A stretch of DNA of 64,000 nt, taken from positions 2,790,001 through 2,854,000 of the forward strand of contig NZ_OZ035533.1 of NCBI RefSeq assembly GCF_964033635.1, given 5' to 3'. Under the pieces are notes generated by a model. The model made no database searches. It was given only the letters and a program-made list of their open reading frames with translations, and was not told where the DNA came from. Origin of the DNA: Chitinophaga sp. MM2321 (lineage in GTDB: Bacteria > Bacteroidota > Bacteroidia > Chitinophagales > Chitinophagaceae). The position numbers and the translations under genes were made by a program. Shown here in pieces: positions 17,142-26,442 of this stretch (the stretch's first letter is position 1; every line of letters starts with the position of its first letter).

Positions 17142-19100
17142 TTATCTCTTTAAATATTTATCAAACCATTCCACCATGCGGGAGAGCAGGTCATACCTGT
17201 TGTGCGGTCTCATATCCGGCCGCCAGCCATGCCCTTCTCCTGTATACTGTACAAACATGCTGTCAACACCTTTCTTTTTCAAGGCTATATACATTTCCTC
17301 TGCCTGCGACAAAGGCACTTCATTGTCTGTTTCCCCATGTAATAACAGCGTTGGCGTAACCACCTCCTTCACATCCTTTAATGGAGAACAATTCCATAAC
17401 AAAGAGAAATGATCATAGGCAGATCCGTCAAACTCTGATTCCATTAATGAATGATATAAAGAAGTACCGGAGAAGCTGACCAGGTTACTGATACTGCCAT
17501 CTGCAACAGCCGCTTTGAAACGGGTTGTTTTTGTGATGATCCGGTTGGTCATATAACCACCATAACTTTGCCCGGTAACGCCCAGGCGTGTTGCATCGAT
17601 CCAGCTGTTGCTGCTGATAGCCGCATCTACGCCGGCCATCAGATCTTTATAATCACCCCCTCCCCAATCCGACAACGTGCCGTTGGAAAAATCCTGTCCG
17701 TAGCCACTGCTGCCCCTGGGATTGATGAATAATACGCCGTATCCGTTGGCGGATAATAATTGCATCCGGTCCTCAAATTCGTATCCGAACATATTGTGGG
17801 GACCACCATGGATCACCAGTATCAGCGGATACTGCTGCGAAGGATCAAACAGCGTGGGCTTCATTAACCAGCCTTGTATTTTTTTACCGTCAAAGCTCTC
17901 AAACCAGCTGGTGCTGGCGATTTGCAACAGGCATTTATCTGAAAACGGATCACTGTTAGTGGTTAGTTGTTTGTTTGTTCCGGCCACCTCATCATAAAGA
18001 AATATTTCCGTGAGATGGGTGGTATCTGTGGCTATGTAAGTAAGCAGGTTACCGCTGAGACTATACTCCAATATATGACAGTCTTGCCCCGTCACGGTTG
18101 TTACCACTTCAGTAATGGCATCCACTTTATAAATGGCAGTAGAGCCCCTATCTCCTGCCGTAAAATAAACCTCCTGGTGATGCGGATGCCAGCTGATTTG
18201 CTCCACCCTGCGATCCAGCGACCAGGTGAGGTTTCTGCTGGCAGTACTGCCCACTGCCATGATGTACAGGTGCGTATCTTCCGCAGGGCTATCGTTGGTA
18301 CTCAGTTTACTTTTTGTTGCCAGGAACGCAAGGTGTGTACCATCCGGTGACCAGGCAGGCTGGCAAACGGTTCCAAAATTTTCGGTATGCCTTGTAATAT
18401 TTCCTGTTGCCAGTGTTACACTCCATAAATCGTGTAACTGGTTATCATCCGGATCTTCCGACCGGTTGCTGATGAACCCTATATGTAAACTATCGGGCGA
18501 CCAGCAAATGGAATGTTCATTATATGGGCCAGCTGTTACCTGTTGTGCTAGGCCGTCTTTTGCAGCCACCACCCAGATATGTGTAAGCGTATTATCTGTA
18601 ACGGCGGGTCTTTCCCTGCCGCCTTTTGTTTTATACAATAGCCTGTCAATTACTTTTACAGGGGTTGCTGTGCTGTTGGTAACCGTAGCGGGTGCGCTCA
18701 CATACGCGATCTGTGCACCATCCGGCGACCAGGTAAAGTTTTTGAGGCTCAGGTGCCCCATGAAATAATGAGACGTATATACAGCCGCCAACGGCCTTTT
18801 TTTACCCGTATTCAGGGAGAAGATCCATATATAGCTGTTGCCATTGTGTGCCGCTTCATAGGCAATTTCATTGGCTACAGGCGACCATTGAGGAGACGCC
18901 CCCTCCCATACCTCTTTCGTTTCACCAGATGCCCTTTCAACAACGTGTATGTAATCCCGGTAATCATTATCCTCCATCACCACTTTCGTTGTTACGTACA
19001 CGATATACTTTCCATCTGCAGATAATGCAGCACTGCTTAGTGTTGCTATATCCTGCAGATCTTCCAGTTTTAGTGGGCGTCCGTTTACGGTTCCTTTCAT
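17142..19100 (-). CDS. S9-family (acylaminoacyl-peptidase-like) serine peptidase, no signal peptide
   Basis: Starting at the ATG at 19100 (a TTG at 19121 would overlap the previous gene), the protein has 652 residues. Its first 370 or so form a WD/TolB-like beta-propeller with repeated WSPDG motifs (FTWSPDGAQIAYVS; PAWSPDGTHLAFL). The C-terminal alpha/beta hydrolase holds the catalytic triad: S512 in GQSYGGYMTN, D592 in HGETDNEVP and H624 in GEGHGW. GGPHNMFGYEFEDR is the typical oxyanion region. No signal peptide is seen, so it should act in the cytoplasm on short peptides or acylated amino compounds. A peptidase inside a glycan operon is unusual and hints that the imported ligand may carry amino acids. 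It lies 10 bp after the DUF4832 gene. Confidence 0.93.
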   Translation of the reverse strand: MKGTVNGRPLKLEDLQDIATLSSAALSADGKYIVYVTTKVVMEDNDYRDYIHVVERASGETKEVWEGASPQWSPVANEIAYEAAHNGNSYIWIFSLNTGKKRPLAAVYTSHYFMGHLSLKNFTWSPDGAQIAYVSAPATVTNSTATPVKVIDRLLYKTKGGRERPAVTDNTLTHIWVVAAKDGLAQQVTAGPYNEHSICWSPDSLHIGFISNRSEDPDDNQLHDLWSVTLATGNITRHTENFGTVCQPAWSPDGTHLAFLATKSKLSTNDSPAEDTHLYIMAVGSTASRNLTWSLDRRVEQISWHPHHQEVYFTAGDRGSTAIYKVDAITEVVTTVTGQDCHILEYSLSGNLLTYIATDTTHLTEIFLYDEVAGTNKQLTTNSDPFSDKCLLQIASTSWFESFDGKKIQGWLMKPTLFDPSQQYPLILVIHGGPHNMFGYEFEDRMQLLSANGYGVLFINPRGSSGYGQDFSNGTLSDWGGGDYKDLMAGVDAAISSNSWIDATRLGVTGQSYGGYMTNRIITKTTRFKAAVADGSISNLVSFSGTSLYHSLMESEFDGSAYDHFSLLWNCSPLKDVKEVVTPTLLLHGETDNEVPLSQAEEMYIALKKKGVDSMFVQYTGEGHGWRPDMRPHNRYDLLSRMVEWFDKYLKR

Positions 19101-19110
19101 ATTAACAGTT

Positions 19111-20451
19111 TCAATCTTCAATTTCTATTTGGCCCATCTGATACCAACCTTCCGGTGTTTTACCTGCTATCGCCAGTTGTATGGCAGGTTTTGTCATGTC
19201 ATGGGCTACTATACCAATTTCCAGTTTGTACTTGCCGGCGGTCAGTTCAGCCGGAACCGGAATGATTGTATTCACTTCCGTATTACCGGGCAACCATTTT
19301 TTTACATCTGCATCCGTAGGGATGAAATAACTACTGGTGCTATCTATGGCAGATATCAGGCGGATAACGAGCGGATGCCCGTTGTATAACGGTGCCACAC
19401 CAACGTTTTCCCATAACATGTGCAGTTTGGCACCTGTTTCCTTTTTAACGACAGATGGATAAGAAAATTCTCTTAATACAAAACGGTAGCCTAATTTCTT
19501 TTCAAATGCTTTTACCTTATCATACCATTCAGCAGGAATATCCTGGCCCCCATTATTGACGGAGGTGGCATGCCATTCCAGTGCCTTTGACAAAATATAA
19601 TCAATATCCCAACCACGTTTATGCCATTCATCCATGGTCCAGCAGGTTTCCAGCGCGATGGGGCCATTCTTCCAACTATCATGCGCGTTAGCACCCTCTA
19701 TTGCCTGCGGGTATACCCCTTTCATATGGTTCCATCCAAGGGAATCCATATCTCCCCAGCAATCCGCACGCCACCCTGCGCCTCTTGATGTAGCATAAGC
19801 AAACCCAAAAGGCTGCTTAAAACTGATCAATGCAGCTAAGGGCGTCTTTTTGAAACTCTGGAAATAGGCATCAATTATTTTTTTGGCATTTTCATCGTTT
19901 GGGAAAACAATCTTGCTGGGATCGGGCGCCTCCGGATCGATATGCCATTCGCCCCATTGTCCGATGCTGCCGATATCAACAAAACAAACATCCGGATTAC
20001 CATCATAATGTGCACCCAGGGCCTTGATCAGGTTAATATGCTTTTCTATAAAAACGGGATTATCGTAGTAGGGCGATTTCACCCCTGCTGCTATCACCCA
20101 TTTAGGAAGAACCATATCCTCGTTCTGACACATCACCCTGAAATTGAGTTGTTGTCCGCTTCTTACAGCTTTTGCAATAGCACTGTCGATCACCGAAAAA
20201 TCGATCTCTCCTTCACGCGGCTCCAGTTGCTCCCAGTAATACCGTTGCTGACTTACACCACAAAGCGGGTGTTGCCGGGTTCCCATATTCTCATTAAACA
20301 AGCTACCCGTTGAAGTAAAGCCCCTGCCGGGATTCAACAAAAAGCTGTCTATCTCTACCGGTCTTACTACCACTGTTTCCGTGCGGGAAGTACAAGCTGC
20401 AAATAAACCCAACAAACAAATGACCAGATATTTTCTTCCTACTGACAGCAT
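19111..20451 (-). CDS. DUF4832-type lipoprotein with TIM-barrel-like N-terminus
   Basis: From the ATG at 20451 the 446-residue protein starts with a lipoprotein signal (YLVICLLGLFAACTSRTE). The first part, LLNPGRGFTSTGSLF, then RYYWEQLEPREGEIDF and FRVMCQNEDMVLPKWV, resembles the DUF4874/DUF4832 group and the GH42/GH5-like barrel fold. VCFVDIGSIGQWGEWHID near residue 160 has a conserved acidic/Trp cluster that may mark an active site. The end (KLEIGIVAHDMTKPAIQLAI) is a beta-sandwich. Such proteins recur in Bacteroidota glycan loci, and I infer a glycosidase or glycan-binding role in the periplasm. It sits 14 bp after the DUF4091 gene and 10 bp before the peptidase. The function is not established. 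Confidence 0.8.
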   Translation of the reverse strand: MLSVGRKYLVICLLGLFAACTSRTETVVVRPVEIDSFLLNPGRGFTSTGSLFNENMGTRQHPLCGVSQQRYYWEQLEPREGEIDFSVIDSAIAKAVRSGQQLNFRVMCQNEDMVLPKWVIAAGVKSPYYDNPVFIEKHINLIKALGAHYDGNPDVCFVDIGSIGQWGEWHIDPEAPDPSKIVFPNDENAKKIIDAYFQSFKKTPLAALISFKQPFGFAYATSRGAGWRADCWGDMDSLGWNHMKGVYPQAIEGANAHDSWKNGPIALETCWTMDEWHKRGWDIDYILSKALEWHATSVNNGGQDIPAEWYDKVKAFEKKLGYRFVLREFSYPSVVKKETGAKLHMLWENVGVAPLYNGHPLVIRLISAIDSTSSYFIPTDADVKKWLPGNTEVNTIIPVPAELTAGKYKLEIGIVAHDMTKPAIQLAIAGKTPEGWYQMGQIEIED

Positions 20452-20465
20452 AAACAAACAATTTA

Positions 20466-22373
20466 TTAATGGCTTTTACGAGCCGACTGACTGATTAGTT
20501 CTCCTAACCTGATACGGGCATTATCCCACTTTTCAGGATCATAGCTCCATACATCCAGGTTACCTATAGCGTTATTTCCAAAAGGTAGATCAATGATACT
20601 GTTGACAACCGCATTTACACGGTTATCATTCTTATCCAGGCCCGCCAGTAACCGCATATATTCATATTCCTGCACACCATTCCGCATGGTTTTTAACCTT
20701 ACAGACGGACAAGGACCGCTAACATTGGGAACAATACCGCCGCTGTACATCAACAACGCATTCCCATTTAGTATTTTTGGTACATACGCTTTTGCGTTGC
20801 CACCGTCATTGCCGCTTTTCCATGTTTCAGGATCATACCAACCTGCTTTCCAGCCGGCACCCATGCCCCAGCTGATCCAGGAACGCGCTTTATATTTCCA
20901 CACGCTCCAGCTGATAGCCCTGTCATTTACCAGGGGCAGGTCCGTAAAGGTGGAGCTGCCCACCCAACTATTTATCTTGCTTTCATAGATCATAGGACCG
21001 TACAACCATTGGTTAATACCCATCTTGTTGTACTTGTCCATATTCTCCTGGTTGAAGTCAATGGTATGCACCGCCCATGCACTGATGGCATGTTCTATTA
21101 CCTGCATGGCGCTATCGTTGTAAGAACCGTCTACCCTGAATTTCGCTTCGGGGTATTCCTTTTTAAACAAGGCACCGTAATAAGCCATCCTATCCCACGC
21201 TTCAGGGAAATAAGATTCATCCAATCCGTTCAGGTAAACAGTTACATCGGTTGTTTTAAGATTGATCAACGGCTGCAAGTGTTCCCTTACTTTACGTACG
21301 ACCGTAGTATATTCAGCCCTGTTAGCACTATTCCTTTCCACATCTGGCTTACCTATATCCGGCCAGCCGCGTGTATCGTGCTTTCCATATACATCAAAAG
21401 GTAAAAGGAATGTTTCTACCGGCGTTCCGTAACCTGGGCCATATTCATAACCGTATGCTTTCGTAAATGCTTTACCGGTCAGGTATTTGCTCATGCGACT
21501 ATCAAATGCGGTCCAGTCGACCGTAAAACCGGTGCCGTTCTTTTTCATAACAGGCTTGTAAGTAGGGTCCATGATACAAACACGGTTCCGCTTCATTAAC
21601 TGGTAAATTTCCAGTTCATCCTGCTCACTCATATGGCTTACAAAGCCTTCATGTTGCAGACTTGCCTTAAAACGGTTTTCAGCTGGTATGGCAAAATCCC
21701 ATACGTTCAACTCAACAGGAACAGACTTTGTTATATTATTGATGGTCACTGTTATGGCCGTTGTATATTTCCCGTCTATCACCTTTTCCTTTTCAAATGG
21801 AATATACTGGTCTACCCATATGATCATGGATTGCTGGTCATCGATCCTGTTATTGAAATCCGGCAGCTGCAAAGGATAGAGCCATCCGTTTTTCACGGGA
21901 ACCGTACCTTGCTGGATGTATTTAAAAGGTATCAAAGCATCGGGGTACCATCCCTTGCCCAGGGTTGCTCTTGGATAACCGGTACTTGTTGTACTTACCT
22001 TTACCGCCCATTCCAGGAATAATTCAGGAGGTGCTTCCAGTTGCTTACCCTTATTTTTAAAAGGCAACATGGCAACACTAATTCCCTTTAAAGGTGTGGC
22101 GGTATGATTGGTTACCACCAGTTGAAAAGAAACATACTCTCCCCTGGCACTCTTCAGGGAAGCGGTTTTCCCATCGTATATCCAGTTGCGTTGCAACAGT
22201 TCAGTGGCAGACTGGCCTTTATTATATTCCTTGTCGAAAATGTGGTTCGTGGAAGGATCAATCCGCACGGATGAAGGTAAAATACCAACGCTCCATTGCG
22301 GAATACTGTCATTGGCCATTACCATATTTATGGTAAAAAAGAACGACAATAAGCATACAAAATATTTTACCAT
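20466..22373 (-). CDS. Secreted DUF4091-domain protein (putative glycoside hydrolase)
   Basis: The ATG at 22373 gives a signal peptide (MVKYFVCLLSFFFTINMVMA), leaving a 635-residue product. After an N-terminal beta-sandwich (SLKSARGEYVSFQLVV; PVELNVWDFAIP) comes a TIM-barrel-like core with LNGLDESYFPEAWDR, whose Asp-Glu pair is a candidate catalytic site. The C-terminal DUF4091 signature is SWSVWKYKARSWISWGMG followed by PSVRLKTMRNGVQEYEYM, at about residues 464-590. DUF4091 proteins appear in glycan loci as predicted hydrolases of amino-sugar or galactosyl polymers. The gene lies 40 bp after a propeller gene and 14 bp before the DUF4832 gene. The catalytic assignment is inference. Confidence 0.83.
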   Translation of the reverse strand: MVKYFVCLLSFFFTINMVMANDSIPQWSVGILPSSVRIDPSTNHIFDKEYNKGQSATELLQRNWIYDGKTASLKSARGEYVSFQLVVTNHTATPLKGISVAMLPFKNKGKQLEAPPELFLEWAVKVSTTSTGYPRATLGKGWYPDALIPFKYIQQGTVPVKNGWLYPLQLPDFNNRIDDQQSMIIWVDQYIPFEKEKVIDGKYTTAITVTINNITKSVPVELNVWDFAIPAENRFKASLQHEGFVSHMSEQDELEIYQLMKRNRVCIMDPTYKPVMKKNGTGFTVDWTAFDSRMSKYLTGKAFTKAYGYEYGPGYGTPVETFLLPFDVYGKHDTRGWPDIGKPDVERNSANRAEYTTVVRKVREHLQPLINLKTTDVTVYLNGLDESYFPEAWDRMAYYGALFKKEYPEAKFRVDGSYNDSAMQVIEHAISAWAVHTIDFNQENMDKYNKMGINQWLYGPMIYESKINSWVGSSTFTDLPLVNDRAISWSVWKYKARSWISWGMGAGWKAGWYDPETWKSGNDGGNAKAYVPKILNGNALLMYSGGIVPNVSGPCPSVRLKTMRNGVQEYEYMRLLAGLDKNDNRVNAVVNSIIDLPFGNNAIGNLDVWSYDPEKWDNARIRLGELISQSARKSH

Positions 22374-22413
22374 AGCAAGCAATCTATCTTACGGTTCGTT
22401 TATAATCGGGTTA

Positions 22414-23625
22414 TCAGTTATCCACCGGGAAAACCAGTAACTGGCTCAATGCTTCATCTTCTCCCATCACTACATATTTTCCATCTTCGGAAGTAGTGAT
22501 GGTGCCCAGCTGAAAGCCGCGCCACTCAATGCCCTGTTCTATTCCCGGCGCTTTTAAAATAAACTGTGGATTGCCCATGTCTGTATAGCCCACTCCTGCC
22601 GGATCATAGGAAAATAAATGCGCGTATCCCGGCGCTGCGCCGGCAATGCCATATAATTTTCCATCAGCGGCAAAGGACAATCCTCTCAGGCGGTTCATCA
22701 TGATGGGCTTACCAAGGTTCTTTACTTTGCCGGTAGCAGGGTCCAGGGAAAACAGCTGTCCGTCTCCGGCATTACCGCCATACAACATTCCATCTGCCGA
22801 TTTTGTCCAGGATTCCACCCGGCCAAGTACGTGTCTGCCCCATACTTCAGGCAGGTCGGATAAAACGCGGAAACTTTCGTCTGCCGGATTAAAACAAAAA
22901 ACTTTATTAATTGGTTGGCTTCCGTACACCATTCCTTTAGCATCCACTATAAGGGAGCTGCATAAAAAATCTTCCGGCTTTTTATGAAATTCATTCGTCA
23001 GCGTTTCCAACGCTTCTTTTGTTGGTACAGTATTGTTGTAGGTTTTGGTCTTTCCTGCTTTCAGGTCATAACTAAAGAAAATACCGGATGGATAGGTGAT
23101 GCCATACAACATACCGGTATGATCATTGCCGCATAAGGCAAATACCCCTTCTCCGGTTACAGGTACGCCAAGATCAGTTACGTTGATGTTTCCTTCCGCA
23201 CTGACGTTTACCTGTATAAGATGTCCGCTGCCATTGGTACCATCGCTGTTTTGTTGTGCCATCGTACCGGCATACAACTGGTTCGACCCTGTTTTGAAAA
23301 AGCCCGACCGGATGCTGCGTTGTCCTTTTATCACCGTTGAAATATCTTTCATTTGCACCATCTCCCGTTTACTGAGTGAGGCCACAAAAATGTAAGGGTC
23401 CAGTTTTTCGCCGGCAGCGGTTCCGCCGATGATATGATCACCTGTAACGGTCAGCGATGCGACGGCATTTCTATAAACCGGCATTCTTTTCAACGTGGTA
23501 TTTGACAATGATATTTCAATACCAAATCCTGCTGTGGGTTTATAAAAAGTGTATTGAGAAAAAACATCGGATGTTGTAAAAAGCAATGCTGTTACCGCCA
23601 TCGTCTTTATGAGAACCTGCTTCAT
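22414..23625 (-). CDS. Secreted beta-propeller-like protein B
   Basis: A 403-residue exported protein (signal peptide ending TSDVFSQ). The rest is a series of short beta blades with a repeated signature such as GMLYGITYPSGIFFSYDL, MVYGSQPINKVFCFNP, MLYGGNAGDGQLFSLDP and KLYGIAGAAPGYAHLFSYDP. This is a Kelch/SMP-30-like propeller pattern. Its ATG overlaps the stop of the upstream propeller gene by 4 bp (ATGA), so the two are translationally coupled. The blade motif YGI-YP-FFSY is shared with that neighbour, suggesting duplication. I see no catalytic signature; glycan binding or a lyase-like role on the propeller face are both possible. I do not recognise a named family. Confidence 0.8.
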   Translation of the reverse strand: MKQVLIKTMAVTALLFTTSDVFSQYTFYKPTAGFGIEISLSNTTLKRMPVYRNAVASLTVTGDHIIGGTAAGEKLDPYIFVASLSKREMVQMKDISTVIKGQRSIRSGFFKTGSNQLYAGTMAQQNSDGTNGSGHLIQVNVSAEGNINVTDLGVPVTGEGVFALCGNDHTGMLYGITYPSGIFFSYDLKAGKTKTYNNTVPTKEALETLTNEFHKKPEDFLCSSLIVDAKGMVYGSQPINKVFCFNPADESFRVLSDLPEVWGRHVLGRVESWTKSADGMLYGGNAGDGQLFSLDPATGKVKNLGKPIMMNRLRGLSFAADGKLYGIAGAAPGYAHLFSYDPAGVGYTDMGNPQFILKAPGIEQGIEWRGFQLGTITTSEDGKYVVMGEDEALSQLLVFPVDN

Positions 23626-24851
23626 TTGCTGACTTTTTTGGTGGGGTTAAACTTTATCAGAAAGGGAGATGAACGGTCATGACCGGGTATATCCTTTCTG
23701 CCTGCGAAGTACAGGTTTCCGTTCTTATCCCTGGTATCCGAGCCGGTTGCTTCACTGAGCACATCTACCGGATATTCATACAGGATGGTATGCTTTTTTG
23801 TTGCAGGATCAAATTCTATCAACACCGTTTTATCCTTCACCACATAATTACCGTGCCCACCAACAATATAATAGAGCTTTCCATTGTCTCCAATATTCAG
23901 ATTCGGTACGTAAGGACCCCATGGATCTATATCACTGTTGATATCAGCAACACCGCCCAGGTCTACCACTTTCCCTATTCCTTCTTTCTCCGGATAAAAG
24001 GCAACGATCTTTGCACCGTAAGTGATCAGGTAGATCACCTTGTTCTTCGGGTCTTTGGCGTAGGCGGTAATACCTGTAATTATTTTACCACCTGGCGTAC
24101 CTTCAAATGCAGGAAGGGATGCTGCTGCAAATAATAAACTGTCTTTATCTTTCTGATATTTTACTAACCGCTGGCGCCAGTCTACATAATAACAATTCCC
24201 CCACCAGTCGATAAATAATACCCTGGGGACATGGGCGCTGCCCAGCCGGCCAAGGTCTTTTACCTCATTCGCAGCGGGATTGTATACCAGGAAATGTACC
24301 TGCGGATAAGAGATACCGTATATCTTTCCTGATTGCGGATCAATATCAATATCCTTGATGCTTTCGTATGGCAAACCGATACCAAGATTGACAAGCGTTT
24401 TCGTTTGCGGATGCCATTTCATGAAGTAACCGCCGTTATATCCGGCGGGGTGGTTCATCAGGTATTCTTCGCGGGATTCGCCGCCGTCAGTAGAAAAGTA
24501 CATGTAACCGTCGGCGCCTTCAGTAATTTTGGAGTGGATCTTACCCTGCCACTGAAAAGGACGCAGGTGTGCAAGATCCGCTATCAGACCATTGTTGGTC
24601 ATTTTACCGGTAGCCACATCGTAATCAAACAAAGCAACTTTATCAATATGGTTGGTCACCCCTGCTACCACTTTATTGTACTTACTGCTATATCCAATGT
24701 CATCCCAGGTAGAGTGACCTTCCGGGAAACCAGTGTAATCAATAAACGTAATATTAGCATCGGTTATCTTCCCCTGAGCCAGCGCAGCTACTGTTATTAA
24801 ACAGCAGCTGGCCAGACAGACAGGAAAAAGTTTAAGAAAATTGATTCCCAT
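23622..24851 (-). CDS. Secreted beta-propeller-like protein A
   Basis: A 409-residue exported protein; the signal peptide runs to about residue 26 (CCLITVAALAQ). Blade-like repeats include KIYGISYPQVHFLVYNPA, NCYYVDWRQRLVKYQ, KVIYLITYGAKIVAFYPE and KLYYIVGGHGNYVV. An N-terminal segment FPEGHSTWDDIGYSSKY and DGYMYFSTDGGESREEY stand out as conserved-looking, His- and acid-rich loops. It follows SusD by 64 bp, the place where SusE/SusF surface glycan-binding proteins usually sit, and is coupled to the second propeller gene. I infer that the pair bind, or possibly cleave, the locus glycan at or under the outer membrane. No family name could be assigned. Confidence 0.8.
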   Translation of the reverse strand: MGINFLKLFPVCLASCCLITVAALAQGKITDANITFIDYTGFPEGHSTWDDIGYSSKYNKVVAGVTNHIDKVALFDYDVATGKMTNNGLIADLAHLRPFQWQGKIHSKITEGADGYMYFSTDGGESREEYLMNHPAGYNGGYFMKWHPQTKTLVNLGIGLPYESIKDIDIDPQSGKIYGISYPQVHFLVYNPAANEVKDLGRLGSAHVPRVLFIDWWGNCYYVDWRQRLVKYQKDKDSLLFAAASLPAFEGTPGGKIITGITAYAKDPKNKVIYLITYGAKIVAFYPEKEGIGKVVDLGGVADINSDIDPWGPYVPNLNIGDNGKLYYIVGGHGNYVVKDKTVLIEFDPATKKHTILYEYPVDVLSEATGSDTRDKNGNLYFAGRKDIPGHDRSSPFLIKFNPTKKVSK

Positions 24852-24915
24852 ATAGTTTTTTTTCTGATAAAGATGTTCACCGTCACACGCTACTATTCAG
24901 CGATGCATTGTCTTA

Positions 24916-26397
24916 TTAATAACCGTCATTTTGTTTAATAACGGCCGCACCACTGGTAGACACAACGATGGCCGGGATGGGATACAGTAATTGAAATTTC
25001 TGAATTGGTTTTGAAATACCTACTGATGATGAACCTGCGCCCTGTGATACTTTGGCGTTCATCACTTCCATACCGCGGTCTGTTCTGAGCAAATCAAACC
25101 AACGGTGTCCTTCAAAAGGAGACTCCAGTCTTTCTTCGTTGTAAACAGCTGCTTTGAATGTGGTATAATTGAGGCCGCTCAAATCTCCTAATCCAGCTCT
25201 TTCCCTTACCAGGTTGATGCATCTGTAGGCTTCATTACCGGGTGCTTTGTCTGCTTCATTCAGAGCTTCTGCATACATCAGCAGAATATCTGCGTAGCGC
25301 AATACATACCAGTCAGCACCGGAATCCTGGTAGCCACCGCCTGTTTCGCGGTCCACATAACCCCTGATATATTTTGCCGCTACAAAGGCACCGTCCTTTG
25401 TATAACCATCGGCAATATTATTTCTGCGTACATCGCCGGTCGTATAGGCGTTGGCGATATCTTCGGTTGGCTGATTAAAACCGTAGGCACCACCGGAAGG
25501 AATCGTAATTCCTTCAGAACCTGTTGGTGCAAAGTGGTTGGGGAAATTTGAACCCAGACCTGACGTTCCGGTTTTAAACTGCACCTGCCAGATCGCTTCT
25601 TTATTACCTTGCTGACCAGCTTTAAACAGATCTGCATATACCGGCAACAAGCTAAATGTCTTTGCATCTACTACTTTCTTAAATTCAGCTACAGCTGCCG
25701 GGTAGTTTTTCTGTGTGAGGTACACAATGCCCAGCAGGCTCTGAGCTGCGCCCAGGGTTGCCTTACCGATAGTGGCATCATCATATGAAGGTGGCAGTGC
25801 GGCCGCGGCCTCTGTCAGGTCCTTTATAATTTGTGTGTACACGTCAGCAACCGGCGTGCGACCAATTTTATAGCTGCCATCAATATCAGTGATGGGTGAT
25901 GTAACCAGCGGCACATCGCCGAACAGGCGAACGAGATTGAAGTAAGCCAATGCCCTCAGTACTTTTGACTCGCTGGCATATTGTTGCTTGAACTGGTCGT
26001 CAATAGCGGAAGCATCAATACGGCTGATGATATTGTTAACCCTGCTGATCAGTATATAACTGTTTTGCCAGAATGCGGTCAGATGCTCATTGTCCGGCAC
26101 TTCCAGGAATTCGTCGATATTCCTTTTCGCGTCGTTTCCGTCGCCACCTGCAGTTAGTTCCGTTGTATTATCAGCTCTAAGGTCTACAAGCAGACAGTAA
26201 TAGCTGTTCCCATGATATACCTGCGAAAAAGCCGAATATGCTCCTACAACCGCCTGGCGAAAATCCGCTTCCGTTTTATAGAAATTATCTTCGCTTACTT
26301 GCGAAACCGGGTTGGATTCAAGAAATTTCTTGCAGGAAGAAAAGCATGAGCCAATCAAGACGATAACCATTATTGCCATCAGGTTCCTGTAACTCAT
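24916..26397 (-). CDS. susD: SusD/RagB-family glycan-binding lipoprotein (locus A)
   Basis: SusD-like lipoproteins sit on the cell surface as the lid of a SusC channel and bind the glycan. The ATG at 26397 gives a signal peptide with a lipobox ending SCKKF; an in-frame ATG at 26442 would lengthen it without benefit. The mature protein starts FLESNPVSQVSEDNFYKTEAD, the usual SusD opening. Helical TPR-like segments follow (YASESKVLRALAYFNLVRLFGD, shortened here to YASESKVLRALAYFNLVR in the core motif), and the C-terminus has the conserved YADILLMYAEALNEA and RAGLGDL. The length of 493 residues is normal. It follows its SusC partner by 45 bp and is the second gene of the long operon. Confidence 0.95.
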   Translation of the reverse strand: MSYRNLMAIMVIVLIGSCFSSCKKFLESNPVSQVSEDNFYKTEADFRQAVVGAYSAFSQVYHGNSYYCLLVDLRADNTTELTAGGDGNDAKRNIDEFLEVPDNEHLTAFWQNSYILISRVNNIISRIDASAIDDQFKQQYASESKVLRALAYFNLVRLFGDVPLVTSPITDIDGSYKIGRTPVADVYTQIIKDLTEAAAALPPSYDDATIGKATLGAAQSLLGIVYLTQKNYPAAVAEFKKVVDAKTFSLLPVYADLFKAGQQGNKEAIWQVQFKTGTSGLGSNFPNHFAPTGSEGITIPSGGAYGFNQPTEDIANAYTTGDVRRNNIADGYTKDGAFVAAKYIRGYVDRETGGGYQDSGADWYVLRYADILLMYAEALNEADKAPGNEAYRCINLVRERAGLGDLSGLNYTTFKAAVYNEERLESPFEGHRWFDLLRTDRGMEVMNAKVSQGAGSSSVGISKPIQKFQLLYPIPAIVVSTSGAAVIKQNDGY

Positions 26398-26442
26398 AAT
26401 TTTTATTTTAAAGATGATCGATGATTGTTTATTGTATCTCAT

